Source: a virus. Taken from it: DNA of 64,000 nt. The position numbers were made by a program, and so were the translations under genes. Within the stretch, counting starts at the first letter, position 1, and each line of letters opens with the position of its first letter. Positions 25,512 through 33,889 of the stretch are shown here, piece by piece. Location of the stretch: positions 124,001 through 188,000 of the IMG/VR virus record IMGVR_UViG_3300042923_000569, one strand, 5' to 3'. The notes under the pieces were generated by a model. The model had not been told where the DNA came from. It worked only from the letters and a program-made list of their open reading frames with translations, and searched no databases.

Positions 25512-25901
25512 TTATAGAAAAATACGTTTAAGTTTGTCATCAGTTCTATTAAAAAATGTTTCTACAAAGTTTAAATCTTCAAAGATGCTTGGTTCTAATT
25601 CCCGGTCGAAAAACACCTTCTTGGAGTAACGTTCATCTCCATTTCGGTAAGCTACTTTGATTGGCAAAGTAATCTGTTCGTTTTCATTTTGAGTGTAAGA
25701 ACAACTAAGTTTAATATGTTTACCTGTATCAAAAAGAATAATTTCTTGTGCTAACTTTTCAATACCAGTTAAATGTGAAAAAGAATCTGATTCTTTAATC
25801 ATGGTAATTGTCACGATTACATCTTTAGTGTTACCTAAATCATTAATATTCTTAGTTGCACTGATAACTTCCAGATTACCAAAATCAATATCTTTAAGCA
25901 T
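25512..25901 (-). CDS. Hypothetical protein, 129 aa
   Basis: Start set at the ATG of MLKDIDFGNLEVIS, which has TTGGAG at good spacing; the longer frame reads through the promoter-hairpin region upstream. Strand-rich soluble protein (KDVIVTITMIKES; KHIKLSCSYTQNEN). Function unknown. Confidence 0.6.
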   Translation of the reverse strand: MLKDIDFGNLEVISATKNINDLGNTKDVIVTITMIKESDSFSHLTGIEKLAQEIILFDTGKHIKLSCSYTQNENEQITLPIKVAYRNGDERYSKKVFFDRELEPSIFEDLNFVETFFNRTDDKLKRIFL

Positions 25902-25923
25902 TAAAAACTCCAAAAACAAAAAA

Positions 25924-25973
25924 AGGAAATCTCTCGATTTCCTATATTCTACTCTTTGTGCCTGAAAAGTCAA
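25924..25973 (-). promoter_or_regulatory. Sigma70-type promoter followed at +1 by a hairpin
   Basis: The minus strand has TTGACT (25968-25973), a 16-base spacer and TAGAAT (25946-25951). The next bases form GGAAATC-GAGA-GATTTCC followed by TTTTTTT, so the promoter fires straight into a terminator-like hairpin before the gene at 25901. It may be an attenuator or a 5' stabiliser, and may also end the spanin transcript. Confidence 0.6.
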
Positions 25974-25974
25974 G

Positions 25975-26289
25975 CTATTTTTTAGGTACAGACTTAATTT
26001 GCTCAAGACCAGTGATGGTTTCTACAAGCTTGTTGTGCATTCCTGCACACTTATTGTAAAACGTCTGCCAATCTCTTAGTACTGTGTATAGTTCTTTACC
26101 ATCATACACTTTTTCACCATTTTCATTCAACGTGAAATTGACAGGAATTGGTGTATCAGTACTGCAAAGTTGTAGTAAAGTAGTCTGTTCGATAATAGGT
26201 TTGTTATTAACGGGAACAGTACTACATCCTGTGATCGCGAACGAAACCGCAAGAATCGTTGCAATGAAAAACATTTTAATCTTTTTCAT
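25975..26289 (-). CDS. Outer-membrane spanin lipoprotein (o-spanin)
   Basis: The protein is 104 aa. A lipoprotein signal peptide ends in FAITGC with Cys22 as the likely lipidation site. The rest is a short periplasmic part rich in polar residues, ending LEQIKSVPKK. It directly follows the membrane-anchored i-spanin gene (2-base gap), the usual Rz/Rz1 order. With the partner it would fuse inner and outer membranes at the last step of lysis of a Gram-negative host. Confidence 0.75.
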   Translation of the reverse strand: MKKIKMFFIATILAVSFAITGCSTVPVNNKPIIEQTTLLQLCSTDTPIPVNFTLNENGEKVYDGKELYTVLRDWQTFYNKCAGMHNKLVETITGLEQIKSVPKK

Positions 26290-26291
26290 GA

Positions 26292-26657
26292 TTACTTTTT
26301 CTTCCCATTGATGATTAAAGCAGATTCTTGTTTGTATCGAGTTAATTCATCAACCCCATCCTGATCCATACATTTCTGTAGGTAGATTGGTTTTTCTAGG
26401 ATTGTTTTTTCTCGGATAATGGTATTAGTGGCTGCACCGGCTAATAGGGCTTTCTGGTCTTCAAAACCTTGTGCCTGTTTGCGTTGATAGTCACTGATAC
26501 CATCGTTCACAATCTTTTCTACTTTTTGATTTAAACTATCTTGATACCCATTGTAGTAGGTATGGACTTGCCATCCAGCAAAAACTGTCAGTACTGTGTA
26601 CAAAAAGAACGCAACAATTCCTATTGGAAGTTTGTATAACTTAATAAAATTTAACAT
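26292..26657 (-). CDS. Inner-membrane spanin (i-spanin)
   Basis: The protein is 121 aa. It has one N-terminal membrane segment (about residues 7-29, LPIGIVAFFLYTVLTVFAGW), then a helical periplasmic domain with a coiled-coil pattern (SLNQKVEKIVNDGISDYQRKQ) and a Cys near residue 95. This is the Rz-type layout. It forms a pair with the lipoprotein gene downstream. The endolysin is 12 kb away, so lysis genes are not clustered. Confidence 0.75.
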   Translation of the reverse strand: MLNFIKLYKLPIGIVAFFLYTVLTVFAGWQVHTYYNGYQDSLNQKVEKIVNDGISDYQRKQAQGFEDQKALLAGAATNTIIREKTILEKPIYLQKCMDQDGVDELTRYKQESALIINGKKK

Positions 26658-26727
26658 GGTAGCACCTCTCGAAATGCTTGGGTATATACCATATTTAATA
26701 CAACTATTAAGTTTTTCAGCTTATATT

Positions 26728-27192
26728 TTAGCCTTTTTTAGTAACTAAATCTATCAGACATTGTATTGTTGTACAACTTTCAGCAGCATCATCCGAAATT
26801 TCAATCTCGAATTCTTCTTCAAGTGCCATTACAGTTTCAACCATATCAAGTGAGTCAAAACCAAAATCATCATAAACAACCTTTAAAAGAATATTATTTT
26901 TAATAACTTCAGAAACATACTCAGTTGAAAGACCAGATTGCCATGACACAATAGTAATAATACGATTCAATGCATCTTTAGCAACCACTTCTGAAATATT
27001 ATCAGTGACCGTATTAGTAACTGTATCAGTACTTTTATCGAATAAATCAATATTATTGATAGTTGATTGACGTAGTTCTTTTACAAGTTCTTCGACTTCA
27101 TTAAGTATCTGAAAGCGTTCAATTGTATTATTAGATTTGTTATATACACGTGAAAGTGCATTACGAACTAGATATAGATCTGGATTTGACAT
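26728..27192 (-). CDS. Protein with C-terminal acyl carrier domain
   Basis: The protein is 154 aa counted from the ATG of [10 protein letters not shown]. Residues 1-65 are a helical part of unknown role. Residues about 70-154 read as a full acyl carrier protein, with the 4'-phosphopantetheine serine S114 in [19 protein letters not shown] followed by [10 protein letters not shown]. This closely follows bacterial AcpP around its DSL site. It should be modified by host AcpS/phosphopantetheinyl transferase. An ACP fused to a phage-specific N-terminus suggests it redirects host fatty-acid or acyl-transfer enzymes; the partner is unknown. Confidence 0.85.
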   Translation of the reverse strand: MSNPDLYLVRNALSRVYNKSNNTIERFQILNEVEELVKELRQSTINNIDLFDKSTDTVTNTVTDNISEVVAKDALNRIITIVSWQSGLSTEYVSEVIKNNILLKVVYDDFGFDSLDMVETVMALEEEFEIEISDDAAESCTTIQCLIDLVTKKG

Positions 27193-27739
27193 TTGCAATT
27201 CTCTCTTTAAATCCAGCAGTAACACGTATTAGTAAACGCTGGCAGTTGGTTTCAACTAGTGGACAATTGTGTAGTACTTTACTGGTATATTTGTGTGCAA
27301 CACCAGGAGCACCAACTTTCTCTACTAGTACTTCATTAGTAAGAATATCTTGAATTAAAGTATAGTCTTTAATGTTTATTGGGTTAGTAATGAAACTCGT
27401 ACCTTGGACAGTACCAAAAATGATATGTGTCTCAGGTTCAAAATCGTCATGAATATCATTACAACAGTCAAGATGATAACCGTAAATCTGAGAACCACTA
27501 TCACCAGCCGATAATTCTCTCACGCGGTAATCAACTACAATTGAACGGTCATCGTACTTTTTAATTTCTTCTATCATCCGATTTAGTAATTCTGCCATAT
27601 CGGACGGTATGCTGTCAAGTACTTTTTGAGGTGCTGCGTATTTAAATTCCTGTATTGGAAGGTTCGCTGGAACCTCCCAACTAAACAGATTCATCTCAAT
27701 ACTACCCACTGGATTTAGTGTGTTAGTATCCACTTTCAT
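27161..27739 (-). CDS. Hypothetical protein, possible 2OG oxygenase-like
   Basis: The protein is 192 aa. A motif-like HLD (in [13 protein letters not shown]), a strand [13 protein letters not shown] and a late HKYTS plus RLLIRVT are spaced as in Fe(II)/2-oxoglutarate enzymes (HxD...H...R), but the fit is loose. It overlaps the acyl-carrier gene by 32 bases, so the two are co-translated. The function is unproven. Confidence 0.35.
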   Translation of the reverse strand: MKVDTNTLNPVGSIEMNLFSWEVPANLPIQEFKYAAPQKVLDSIPSDMAELLNRMIEEIKKYDDRSIVVDYRVRELSAGDSGSQIYGYHLDCCNDIHDDFEPETHIIFGTVQGTSFITNPINIKDYTLIQDILTNEVLVEKVGAPGVAHKYTSKVLHNCPLVETNCQRLLIRVTAGFKERIANVKSRSISSS

Positions 27740-28196
27740 ACGGGTTTACAGTTACCTTAATTTCATCAGCTAATTCAATAACAATTTGGAAGTTAGTTTC
27801 AAAAACTGTTTCCAGACAATCTTCAAAATCAGCAGTTCTAAGAATTTGATGGATTTCCTGTCCTTCGCTCTCTGTCAAGTTTGTATTAACTGTTAAGAAA
27901 TCGTCAGGAACTTGTTCTTCATCCCAATACATACGATCCACATATTCATACATGTCATCACAACGAGACTCAGGAAAGTTTGTAATATATACATTTGAAG
28001 AGTGCAAGCACTCTTCGCCATCATTCCATTCTGGAGTACTGCCAATTACGAAAATAGCATCAAGATTTGGGAATTTATTTTTAAGTTCTTTCATATCCAA
28101 TTTTAATTGAGAGATGAAAATATTTTGTATTTCCTTTTTCATTTTCTCAATTTCATTAAGATAATCTTTTACTGCATTCTTTGTATTAGTAAACAT
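27723..28196 (-). CDS. Hypothetical protein, tandem paralogue family member 1
   Basis: The protein is 157 aa from the ATG of MFTNTKNAVKDYL (TAATATG junction with the gene before). It contains GSTPEWNDGEECLHSSN, equal in pattern to GYTPSFNNGDACTHSS and GYTPSFNDGEPCEHW in the next two proteins, preceded by a charged helix. The end lacks the YYDCG tail of the others. Likely a local duplication; function unknown. Confidence 0.65.
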   Translation of the reverse strand: MFTNTKNAVKDYLNEIEKMKKEIQNIFISQLKLDMKELKNKFPNLDAIFVIGSTPEWNDGEECLHSSNVYITNFPESRCDDMYEYVDRMYWDEEQVPDDFLTVNTNLTESEGQEIHQILRTADFEDCLETVFETNFQIVIELADEIKVTVNPYESGY

Positions 28197-28197
28197 A

Positions 28198-28710
28198 TTA
28201 GTGTCCACAATCGTAATATTCATGATCAATTTTAGGTTCATCACCAGTTAAATCGATATAAACGATATAATCAGTGTGATAAATTTCTTCAATTAGGTAA
28301 TCAATTTGACTAACTAGGTAATCAACTTTTTCATTATCTTCAACTGAATAGGTATTGATTATATCGAAACCATCCCAATCACGTAGTTCTTCATCTTCTT
28401 CAATTTCACCATCAGTAAGAAAATATGCAATACCAATTCCGTATTCAGATAGCTCACTGAAATCATTCCATTTACTACGTTGTGTACATGAGTAATATGG
28501 TTCACTTGAATGAGTACATGCATCTCCATTATTGAAGCTTGGAGTATAACCTTTGATGATTAGTTTATTAAATCCTTCAACTGTTTTAAGTTCATCTACA
28601 GCAGTCTTAAGTAAATCTTTCTTATGAAGGTGAATGAAATTTCCGAGTTCACTCTCTGCTTTATAAGCAGTATCTTTTAGTACTTTGTATTGTTCGAATA
28701 GTGTAGTCAT
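28198..28710 (-). CDS. Hypothetical protein, tandem paralogue family member 2
   Basis: The protein is 170 aa from the ATG of MTTLFEQYKVLKD, at a TAATATG junction. It contains GYTPSFNNGDACTHSSEPYYSC and ends HEYYDCGH. The fixed Cys and His near the TPSFN motif could bind a metal. It is coupled to both neighbours. Confidence 0.65.
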   Translation of the reverse strand: MTTLFEQYKVLKDTAYKAESELGNFIHLHKKDLLKTAVDELKTVEGFNKLIIKGYTPSFNNGDACTHSSEPYYSCTQRSKWNDFSELSEYGIGIAYFLTDGEIEEDEELRDWDGFDIINTYSVEDNEKVDYLVSQIDYLIEEIYHTDYIVYIDLTGDEPKIDHEYYDCGH

Positions 28711-28711
28711 A

Positions 28712-29140
28712 TTAGTATCCACAGTCGTAATAGCCAGTTTTAAATGTAATTGTTCCATCAACGATAACGAAAGCGAATTGGTAATTTGTACCTTCTTTTT
28801 CTTCTAAAATAACATCAACAAGACCTAGCTCAGTTTCGATAGCACGTGCTTCTTCACTAGTAAGATTATTAGTTTCGAAATCACTTTCTTCAATATCTAA
28901 GCTATCAAGTACTTGACCTAATGCTTCTTCATTCATATCTAGTACTTCGATATTGGTCCAGTGCTCACAAGGTTCTCCATCATTAAAAGATGGTGTATAT
29001 CCTACGATAGTACCACAAGTTAGACCTGGATAACGGATACCAAGGTCTTTAATAATTTCCTTGATAATAGCATCAGAATGCTGATTGACCATACCAAGAT
29101 ATACTTCACGTGCCGTTTTAAATTGTTCTAGAATATTCAT
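28712..29140 (-). CDS. Hypothetical protein, tandem paralogue family member 3
   Basis: The protein is 142 aa from the ATG of MNILEQFKTAREVY. It contains GYTPSFNDGEPCEHWTN and ends TGYYDCGY, as member 2. It is the first gene of the three-gene tandem, right after the RlaP gene. Confidence 0.65.
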   Translation of the reverse strand: MNILEQFKTAREVYLGMVNQHSDAIIKEIIKDLGIRYPGLTCGTIVGYTPSFNDGEPCEHWTNIEVLDMNEEALGQVLDSLDIEESDFETNNLTSEEARAIETELGLVDVILEEKEGTNYQFAFVIVDGTITFKTGYYDCGY

Positions 29141-29142
29141 AA

Positions 29143-30384
29143 TTATTTCCCATACCATTGCATTTCACGAAGTTCAATTAGTAGCTTAGCTGCTTTATGA
29201 ATATCTGGTGCACGTGGTAAATCAGTTTGTTTATATAGTACTTCTCGGATATAGATATCTTTTTCTGTCCAGTAAGCCATCATCTCATCAAATGACCATG
29301 AACCATTTCTGATCGCTAATAGTTCAGCAGCATCAGGACGTTTAACATGAACTTCACCGGTAGTTAATGCTTCTTCGGCAGTTCGTAGTAAACGTACAAC
29401 ATGCATTGCATGTTTTGTATCATAACCGTTGAGTTGCTCTAATTCAGAACGAGCCTCATTACGGTTTTCTTTCCAGCTATGATAGTTATGACGGTTATCA
29501 GAACTCTTCTCGTATTCTTCTTTGTTGAATTTTACAATAAGTTTTGGCTGTTCTTTCACTTCTTCTAATGTCATAACAGAGGTGTCAATACGATTGATAC
29601 TACCATCATAATTGATAGTTTTAGCACCTTCTTTTGGAACTAGACCAAAGATGTTATCACCATATGGAACAAGCTGATAATCATCCCTGTAATTAAGAAT
29701 GTTGAAATCACGATCTAGTACTTGATGTTCGAAATAGTTATGTACCAATTTAACAAAATGATATTGTTTAAGTGGTAAAGTACTGATCATTTGTAATGAA
29801 GCATTACGCATGAATTTTTCGAAATCAATAATAGTTTTTATGTACTGACCTTTCGCCGCTTCAACATTAACAAGATTCATAATGTATGAAGGGAATGAAT
29901 CACCAATCCATTGAACCATTTGCTCACATGGATATTGGTCAATTAGTTCCTGAAGAATACGAACTCCAGTACGTTCTTTATCCATCCAGCCGTGATGATT
30001 TTTCATACGTTTAGCTTGGTTATGAGCATAACCAGTGTATGTAAATGCAATTTTTGAGGATAGAAGGTCGGAACGTGCTGCACGAAGATGATCATACATT
30101 TCAGTTTTGAAAGTAATATCACCTTCATCAACCCATAGTGATTCAAGAATATTTGGGTTAGCAGTAAGATAGAGTTGCATGTAGTTATTCAACTCATAGT
30201 ACTTTGTATCTTCTTCTTTGACGTCACTTACTTCATTAACTTTGAAGAAAGGAGTAATGATGAATTCTTTATCAGCAACAAAGATTCCGCGAAAGTCGGT
30301 ATCAGATGTTGGAGTACTAGTTCCGTAAGCCTGGCTACCTGCCAAGTGTCGGACAATTAAATTGTCTAAATGATTATTTTTCAA
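29143..30384 (-). CDS. RlaP-type nucleotidyltransferase
   Basis: The protein is 413 aa. The pol-beta-type catalytic site is GSQAYGTSTPTSDTDFRGIF at residues 16-35 (G-S and the D-x-D pair). It is followed by an RlaP pattern: NPNILESLW near 83, a helical region with HNQAKRMKNHHG and ELLAIRNGSWSFDEMMAY near the end. RlaP proteins are predicted nucleotidyltransferases that co-occur with RNA ligases and may extend or repair RNA ends. It supports the RNA repair theme. Confidence 0.8.
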   Translation of the reverse strand: MKNNHLDNLIVRHLAGSQAYGTSTPTSDTDFRGIFVADKEFIITPFFKVNEVSDVKEEDTKYYELNNYMQLYLTANPNILESLWVDEGDITFKTEMYDHLRAARSDLLSSKIAFTYTGYAHNQAKRMKNHHGWMDKERTGVRILQELIDQYPCEQMVQWIGDSFPSYIMNLVNVEAAKGQYIKTIIDFEKFMRNASLQMISTLPLKQYHFVKLVHNYFEHQVLDRDFNILNYRDDYQLVPYGDNIFGLVPKEGAKTINYDGSINRIDTSVMTLEEVKEQPKLIVKFNKEEYEKSSDNRHNYHSWKENRNEARSELEQLNGYDTKHAMHVVRLLRTAEEALTTGEVHVKRPDAAELLAIRNGSWSFDEMMAYWTEKDIYIREVLYKQTDLPRAPDIHKAAKLLIELREMQWYGK

Positions 30385-30403
30385 GTTATCCCTTTATTAT
30401 TTT

Positions 30404-30970
30404 TTACGTATAATACTTCGCTAGAAGAGTCTCCTTACGATTTAATATACGTTGTTTTTCTTCATGTACTCTTTGCATTTCTAACAGCTTTTCTTCTGCG
30501 TCTTTTGCTTCACGCAGGGAAAGATATACTCCTTTAAACCATTCGTGGTCGGCACCTTCAAATAAAACAATATCATCAACTATTGTTACATCTCTAGTAA
30601 GGATGAAATAGATCCCATGAATTTTATCGAAAATAACTTCAGGATCTACTTCTTTTGAGTTTGCCCCGTACTTTTGCGAGTCAGGTAAGCATTCCATGAT
30701 TACTTTATCATTAATTACCAAACTTACATCGTCCGAACCCTTTTTAAATTTACGGGTTGCTTCTATGATTTCAAAGCGATGTAATTCAGTAGCAATAGTT
30801 TTGACCAACATAAATTGAGAATGCTTTAAAGATGAAAGCTTTCTCTTAACATCAATTATCTGTTTCCTTCTGCGTGTCTTTACGTCAGGAGTTTTTATAT
30901 CGTTAACAAACTCTTTAAGCATTTTGCTGTTTTTACGTAAGAGTAAAAACATCATAGTATTTTCATTCAT
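30404..30970 (-). CDS. Hypothetical protein of a four-copy local family (A)
   Basis: The protein is 188 aa. It starts MNENTMMFLLLRKNSKMLKEF and has a helical segment ending in LVKTIATELHRFEIIEA, comparable to LMRIMATDIDRFETVYG in the next protein. A predicted coiled coil lies at the C-terminus (AKDAEEKLLEMQRVHEEKQR). Function unknown. Confidence 0.65.
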   Translation of the reverse strand: MNENTMMFLLLRKNSKMLKEFVNDIKTPDVKTRRRKQIIDVKRKLSSLKHSQFMLVKTIATELHRFEIIEATRKFKKGSDDVSLVINDKVIMECLPDSQKYGANSKEVDPEVIFDKIHGIYFILTRDVTIVDDIVLFEGADHEWFKGVYLSLREAKDAEEKLLEMQRVHEEKQRILNRKETLLAKYYT

Positions 30971-31422
30971 TAACGATACTCCGTTAAAATATCAAGACGT
31001 TCTTGTTCTTTTGTATGTTTGATCATTGTTTCCTCAAGGTGTTTTTTAGCCCTGATTAGGCAATGAAATGCTACAGCAAAGCCCTTATGGTTGGTATCAT
31101 TAAACACAGTAATAGAGTCAACATCAATCGAATTTTGTTTGATTGTAAATGTTGTACCAGTTTTAGTATCAATCAATTTAGGTTCGAGCGTTCCTGTACC
31201 GAGTAATACTTTACTCAGTACTTCATCTGAACCATATACTGTTTCAAAGCGATCAATATCAGTTGCCATGATACGCATAAGATTACGCAAACTACTGTCG
31301 AGTTTAGAGTACTCGTACTTAATATTAATTAAGAATTTACGATCATTATTAGTAGTAATGCCATCCTTTAGTACCGTGCGACTTTTACGAAGCAAAGCAA
31401 ACAGCATATCTGACTTGTTCAT
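30970..31422 (-). CDS. Hypothetical protein of a four-copy local family (B)
   Basis: The protein is 150 aa. It starts MNKSDMLFALLRKSRTVLKDG and has NIKYEYSKLDSSLRNLMRI and MATDIDRFETVYG, the family pattern, then a strand-rich middle and a C-terminal helix LIRAKKHLEETMIKH. The start codon overlaps the next gene (TAATG). Confidence 0.65.
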   Translation of the reverse strand: MNKSDMLFALLRKSRTVLKDGITTNNDRKFLINIKYEYSKLDSSLRNLMRIMATDIDRFETVYGSDEVLSKVLLGTGTLEPKLIDTKTGTTFTIKQNSIDVDSITVFNDTNHKGFAVAFHCLIRAKKHLEETMIKHTKEQERLDILTEYR

Positions 31423-31427
31423 TATTA

Positions 31428-31730
31428 TTAGCCTTTTATCATTTCAACTATTTCGTTGAACACTTCAATAATCACATTTCCATGACATGGAAGAGGTGTA
31501 CACGAGCACCCAATTCTTTTACCGGAAAGACTTAAAATATCATTTATTGTAATTCTACCATCTTCGATACATTCATACAAATGTTCGCGGTACATTTCAA
31601 TAGAAACAAGTCGAGAAATCCCCTGTCCTAAATCAATAGGATGAGGATTTCCCCAAATAGTACCACGACCGATATAAATGTCAAATTCACCTTTATGTCT
31701 ATTGACAAGTACTGGTGTGATATATTCCAT
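31428..31730 (-). CDS. DUF4326 protein
   Basis: The protein is 100 aa. The features are DIYIGRGTIWGNPH at 17-30, a helix with MYREHLYECI, and GKRIGCSCTPLPCHGNVI near the end, the conserved Cys/His cluster of the DUF4326 family. The family is widespread in phages and bacteria and is related to nucleotide- or nucleic-acid-associated proteins, but its activity is not known. Confidence 0.85.
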   Translation of the reverse strand: MEYITPVLVNRHKGEFDIYIGRGTIWGNPHPIDLGQGISRLVSIEMYREHLYECIEDGRITINDILSLSGKRIGCSCTPLPCHGNVIIEVFNEIVEMIKG

Positions 31731-32221
31731 CAGTTATATGCTGCCTCTACTTTCGATTTCATTACTTGATTTTCACGTTCACGCTCGAACTTTTGAATAT
31801 TATTTTTAATGTACATAATTCCTTTCACTGCCATTATGAACATCTTATAATCTACTAATAGTTTAGAAATATTAGTACCGTCACTTAGCTCAATATTGTG
31901 ATTAGAATCATAGCTATGAGACTCAAATTTGTAATTAGTACTTTTATCATGTACTTTATAATAAAGATAGTCTTCACCAAGCATATCATCTATCCATACA
32001 TCAAATGTTTCCATTTGCTTATACATCTTGATAATAATAGTTCTTACCAGATTACTACAACGACTTAATGCATACTTAATATCGATTATATCTTTTCTTG
32101 CAGCATCTTTGCCTTGTGGATGTTCATTTATATAACTATTAAGGGAAGCAATGCTTCCCTTCATCAAAAATGCTATAATATAATCTGATTCTGTTGGTCT
32201 ATAATGTCGTTTTAGAATCAT
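31730..32221 (-). CDS. Hypothetical protein of a four-copy local family (C)
   Basis: The protein is 163 aa from the ATG of MILKRHYRPTESDYI, with GGAG six bases before it. DIIDIKYALSRCSNLVRTIII and the following helix with METFDVW correspond to the family helix. A C-terminal helix NNIQKFERERENQ follows. The gene overlaps the 3' end of the Thg1 gene by 23 bases. Confidence 0.6.
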   Translation of the reverse strand: MILKRHYRPTESDYIIAFLMKGSIASLNSYINEHPQGKDAARKDIIDIKYALSRCSNLVRTIIIKMYKQMETFDVWIDDMLGEDYLYYKVHDKSTNYKFESHSYDSNHNIELSDGTNISKLLVDYKMFIMAVKGIMYIKNNIQKFERERENQVMKSKVEAAYN

Positions 32222-32966
32222 CAGTATCTCCAAAAATTAACTGTACTTTTTCTTCAGTACTCAAATCTGAAAACTTACGATCTGGAATAACTTCGTCAAT
32301 CTTAGAACGGGTAACTTCATTTCCTTCGTGTTCTTTAATATAAGTTACACGTTGGAAGAAAGTACCTTCTTTGAATAATTTAGGATATTCATTCCAGTTG
32401 ATACCCTTCTCAATTAGAAGCATATCTAATTTTTCATTAGTACTTTTACCCTGCAATGAACTGTGGCTGAAGTTCGCATATGCAGCCATCGAAATACTAT
32501 TACGCACTGCATCCTGATTACGCCATACGAAACAGTTCACAGCTTCAATTTTAGAAGGAACCTGGAACATTCGGCAATCAAATACAGGAAGACTTTTTGA
32601 ACATTCTTCGGGATATGCTTTAAGTGCAAGTTCAATAAACTTTGCAGTTGCAAGAGCAGACAGTACTGAAACCATCTTTTGTTTCTTACCACTGAAGAAA
32701 ACATCACTTTCCATACTTTTCTGCAAATACACAAGACTGATTTCATCAGACTGAGTATACCCAATACATGCACCAGTTTCTTTTACAAGATACTTAGTTA
32801 CTTCCTGCATGATGATGGACATATCCATATCAAAAGGTTTCTTCATTGTACGTGTAAAATTACTGAAAGAACGCCCATCAATACGAGCGTAGATTGGCAG
32901 TAACGGCATGAATTTATCTGAAGTTTCAGCCTTTTCATAAAGCTTAATACGATCACCAAGTTGCAT
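32199..32966 (-). CDS. tRNA-His guanylyltransferase (Thg1)-like
   Basis: The protein is 255 aa from the ATG of MQLGDRIKLYEK; the longer frame needs a TTG. The 3'-5' polymerase core motifs are DGRSFSNFTRT near residue 30 and GYTQSDEISLVY near 72, and a conserved C-terminal segment with GKSTNEKLDMLL and NEYP is present. Such enzymes add nucleotides to the 5' end of tRNAs, either G-1 of tRNA-His or missing bases in 5'-truncated tRNAs. It lies between unknown paralogues and near RlaP and DUF4326. Confidence 0.92.
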   Translation of the reverse strand: MQLGDRIKLYEKAETSDKFMPLLPIYARIDGRSFSNFTRTMKKPFDMDMSIIMQEVTKYLVKETGACIGYTQSDEISLVYLQKSMESDVFFSGKKQKMVSVLSALATAKFIELALKAYPEECSKSLPVFDCRMFQVPSKIEAVNCFVWRNQDAVRNSISMAAYANFSHSSLQGKSTNEKLDMLLIEKGINWNEYPKLFKEGTFFQRVTYIKEHEGNEVTRSKIDEVIPDRKFSDLSTEEKVQLIFGDTDDSKTTL

Positions 32967-33216
32967 GAATTTTTCCAATTAATTTGTTAGGTAGTTCAAT
33001 ATCGATATAAAACATCGTCCGGCTTGTTAACGCCTTGATGTTTGCAAATACACGTTCGCCTGAATTAACTATCATCTCAACTGAGACAATATGTGTAATT
33101 CCATCAGCGTTTGTTTGAACATGATGTACTAATACATCATCAACACCTGAGAAATTTCTTTTAATATGACTACTAAACAGAGCACTATAAAGTTCGTCAG
33201 CCTTGTAGTTTTTCAT
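32953..33216 (-). CDS. Hypothetical protein, 87 aa
   Basis: Start set at the ATG of MKNYKADELYS, inside the 3' end of the next upstream gene; the longer frame lies in that gene. Strand-rich sequence (GITHIVSVEMIVNSGERVFANI). It overlaps Thg1 by 14 bases. Function unknown. Confidence 0.5.
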   Translation of the reverse strand: MKNYKADELYSALFSSHIKRNFSGVDDVLVHHVQTNADGITHIVSVEMIVNSGERVFANIKALTSRTMFYIDIELPNKLIGKIHATW

Positions 33217-33772
33217 TCGTGTAGATTTGAAAGACACGATTTTGTTCCTCAAGTGATTTAAGTTCTTCTTGTAGCTCGTATTCATTCTTTTTCATTATCT
33301 TCAAAGATTGAAATACCCTAGCCATCATTAATGTTTCATTGGGATTAAGAAATTTTTCACCATTTATATAAACTGATGGATTTCTTATTCTATTTTCCTG
33401 GCCAAAATCTGAATTGAAATTGTAATAGTTAAACCTTACCTTTGTAACCGTATCTACAATATGAGTAGAAGAAGTTAAAGATTCTTTTATTTCAAAACGT
33501 TTTGGGTCTTTTGCCATAGAGAATAGCATAGCAATGACTTCAGCCCTGCATTTACTAATATCATATTTCAATGTAATTAATTCACGTACTGCATCTTTTG
33601 AGTTCACAAAACAATCACAGTACTGCTGAAGTTTACGAGAACTCTTGCGTATCATAAGTACCGGAAGATGCATGACAATTTCTTCATGCTTATCAGGATT
33701 GCTAATCTTTATTTCCGGTTCTTTGTGTACGCGAGTCATTTTTGGTATGTATCCCATCAACTTTTCCCACAT
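33197..33772 (-). CDS. Hypothetical protein of a four-copy local family (D)
   Basis: The protein is 191 aa from the ATG of MWEKLMGYIPKMTRV; an upstream TTG at 33799 is also possible. LMIRKSSRKLQQYCDCF, LKYDISKCRAEVIAMLFSM and KDPKRFEIKES match the family helix pattern (LRKS, KYxxSK, MxxxxxRFE). A C-terminal coiled coil (ELQEELKSLEEQ) follows. The GGAGG site is about 15 bases from the ATG. Confidence 0.6.
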   Translation of the reverse strand: MWEKLMGYIPKMTRVHKEPEIKISNPDKHEEIVMHLPVLMIRKSSRKLQQYCDCFVNSKDAVRELITLKYDISKCRAEVIAMLFSMAKDPKRFEIKESLTSSTHIVDTVTKVRFNYYNFNSDFGQENRIRNPSVYINGEKFLNPNETLMMARVFQSLKIMKKNEYELQEELKSLEEQNRVFQIYTNEKLQG

Positions 33773-33846
33773 GGTATATAAAAATCCCTCCGTTGTCAAG
33801 GACTTTTTTGTTTTATTTTAAAAGTTTAAATTTCTCACTGAGAGAC

Positions 33847-33875
33847 ATTGTAACAGACGAAAAAAAAGCGGTCAA
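33847..33875 (-). promoter_or_regulatory. Sigma70-type promoter overlapping a terminator
   Basis: The minus strand has TTGACC (33870-33875), a 17-base spacer and TACAAT (33847-33852). The -35 box lies inside the 3' arm of the terminator hairpin of the fibre gene, and the T-tract forms the spacer. Confidence 0.6.
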
Positions 33876-33885
33876 GTGACCGCTT
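33859..33885 (-). terminator. Intrinsic terminator of the fibre-like operon
   Basis: On the minus strand AAGCGGTCA-CT-TGACCGCTT is followed by TTTTTT. Confidence 0.85.
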
Positions 33886-33889
33886 AAAA

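Noticed and set aside
26683-26720. TATGGTATATA promoter-like sequence upstream of the i-spanin gene
   Set aside because: The -10-like part fits, but no -35 at 17 bases; the distance to TGAAA is too long.
32199-32978. Start of the Thg1-like gene at the upstream TTG (MEKFMQLG)
   Set aside because: The ATG four codons later has a GGA site at better spacing.
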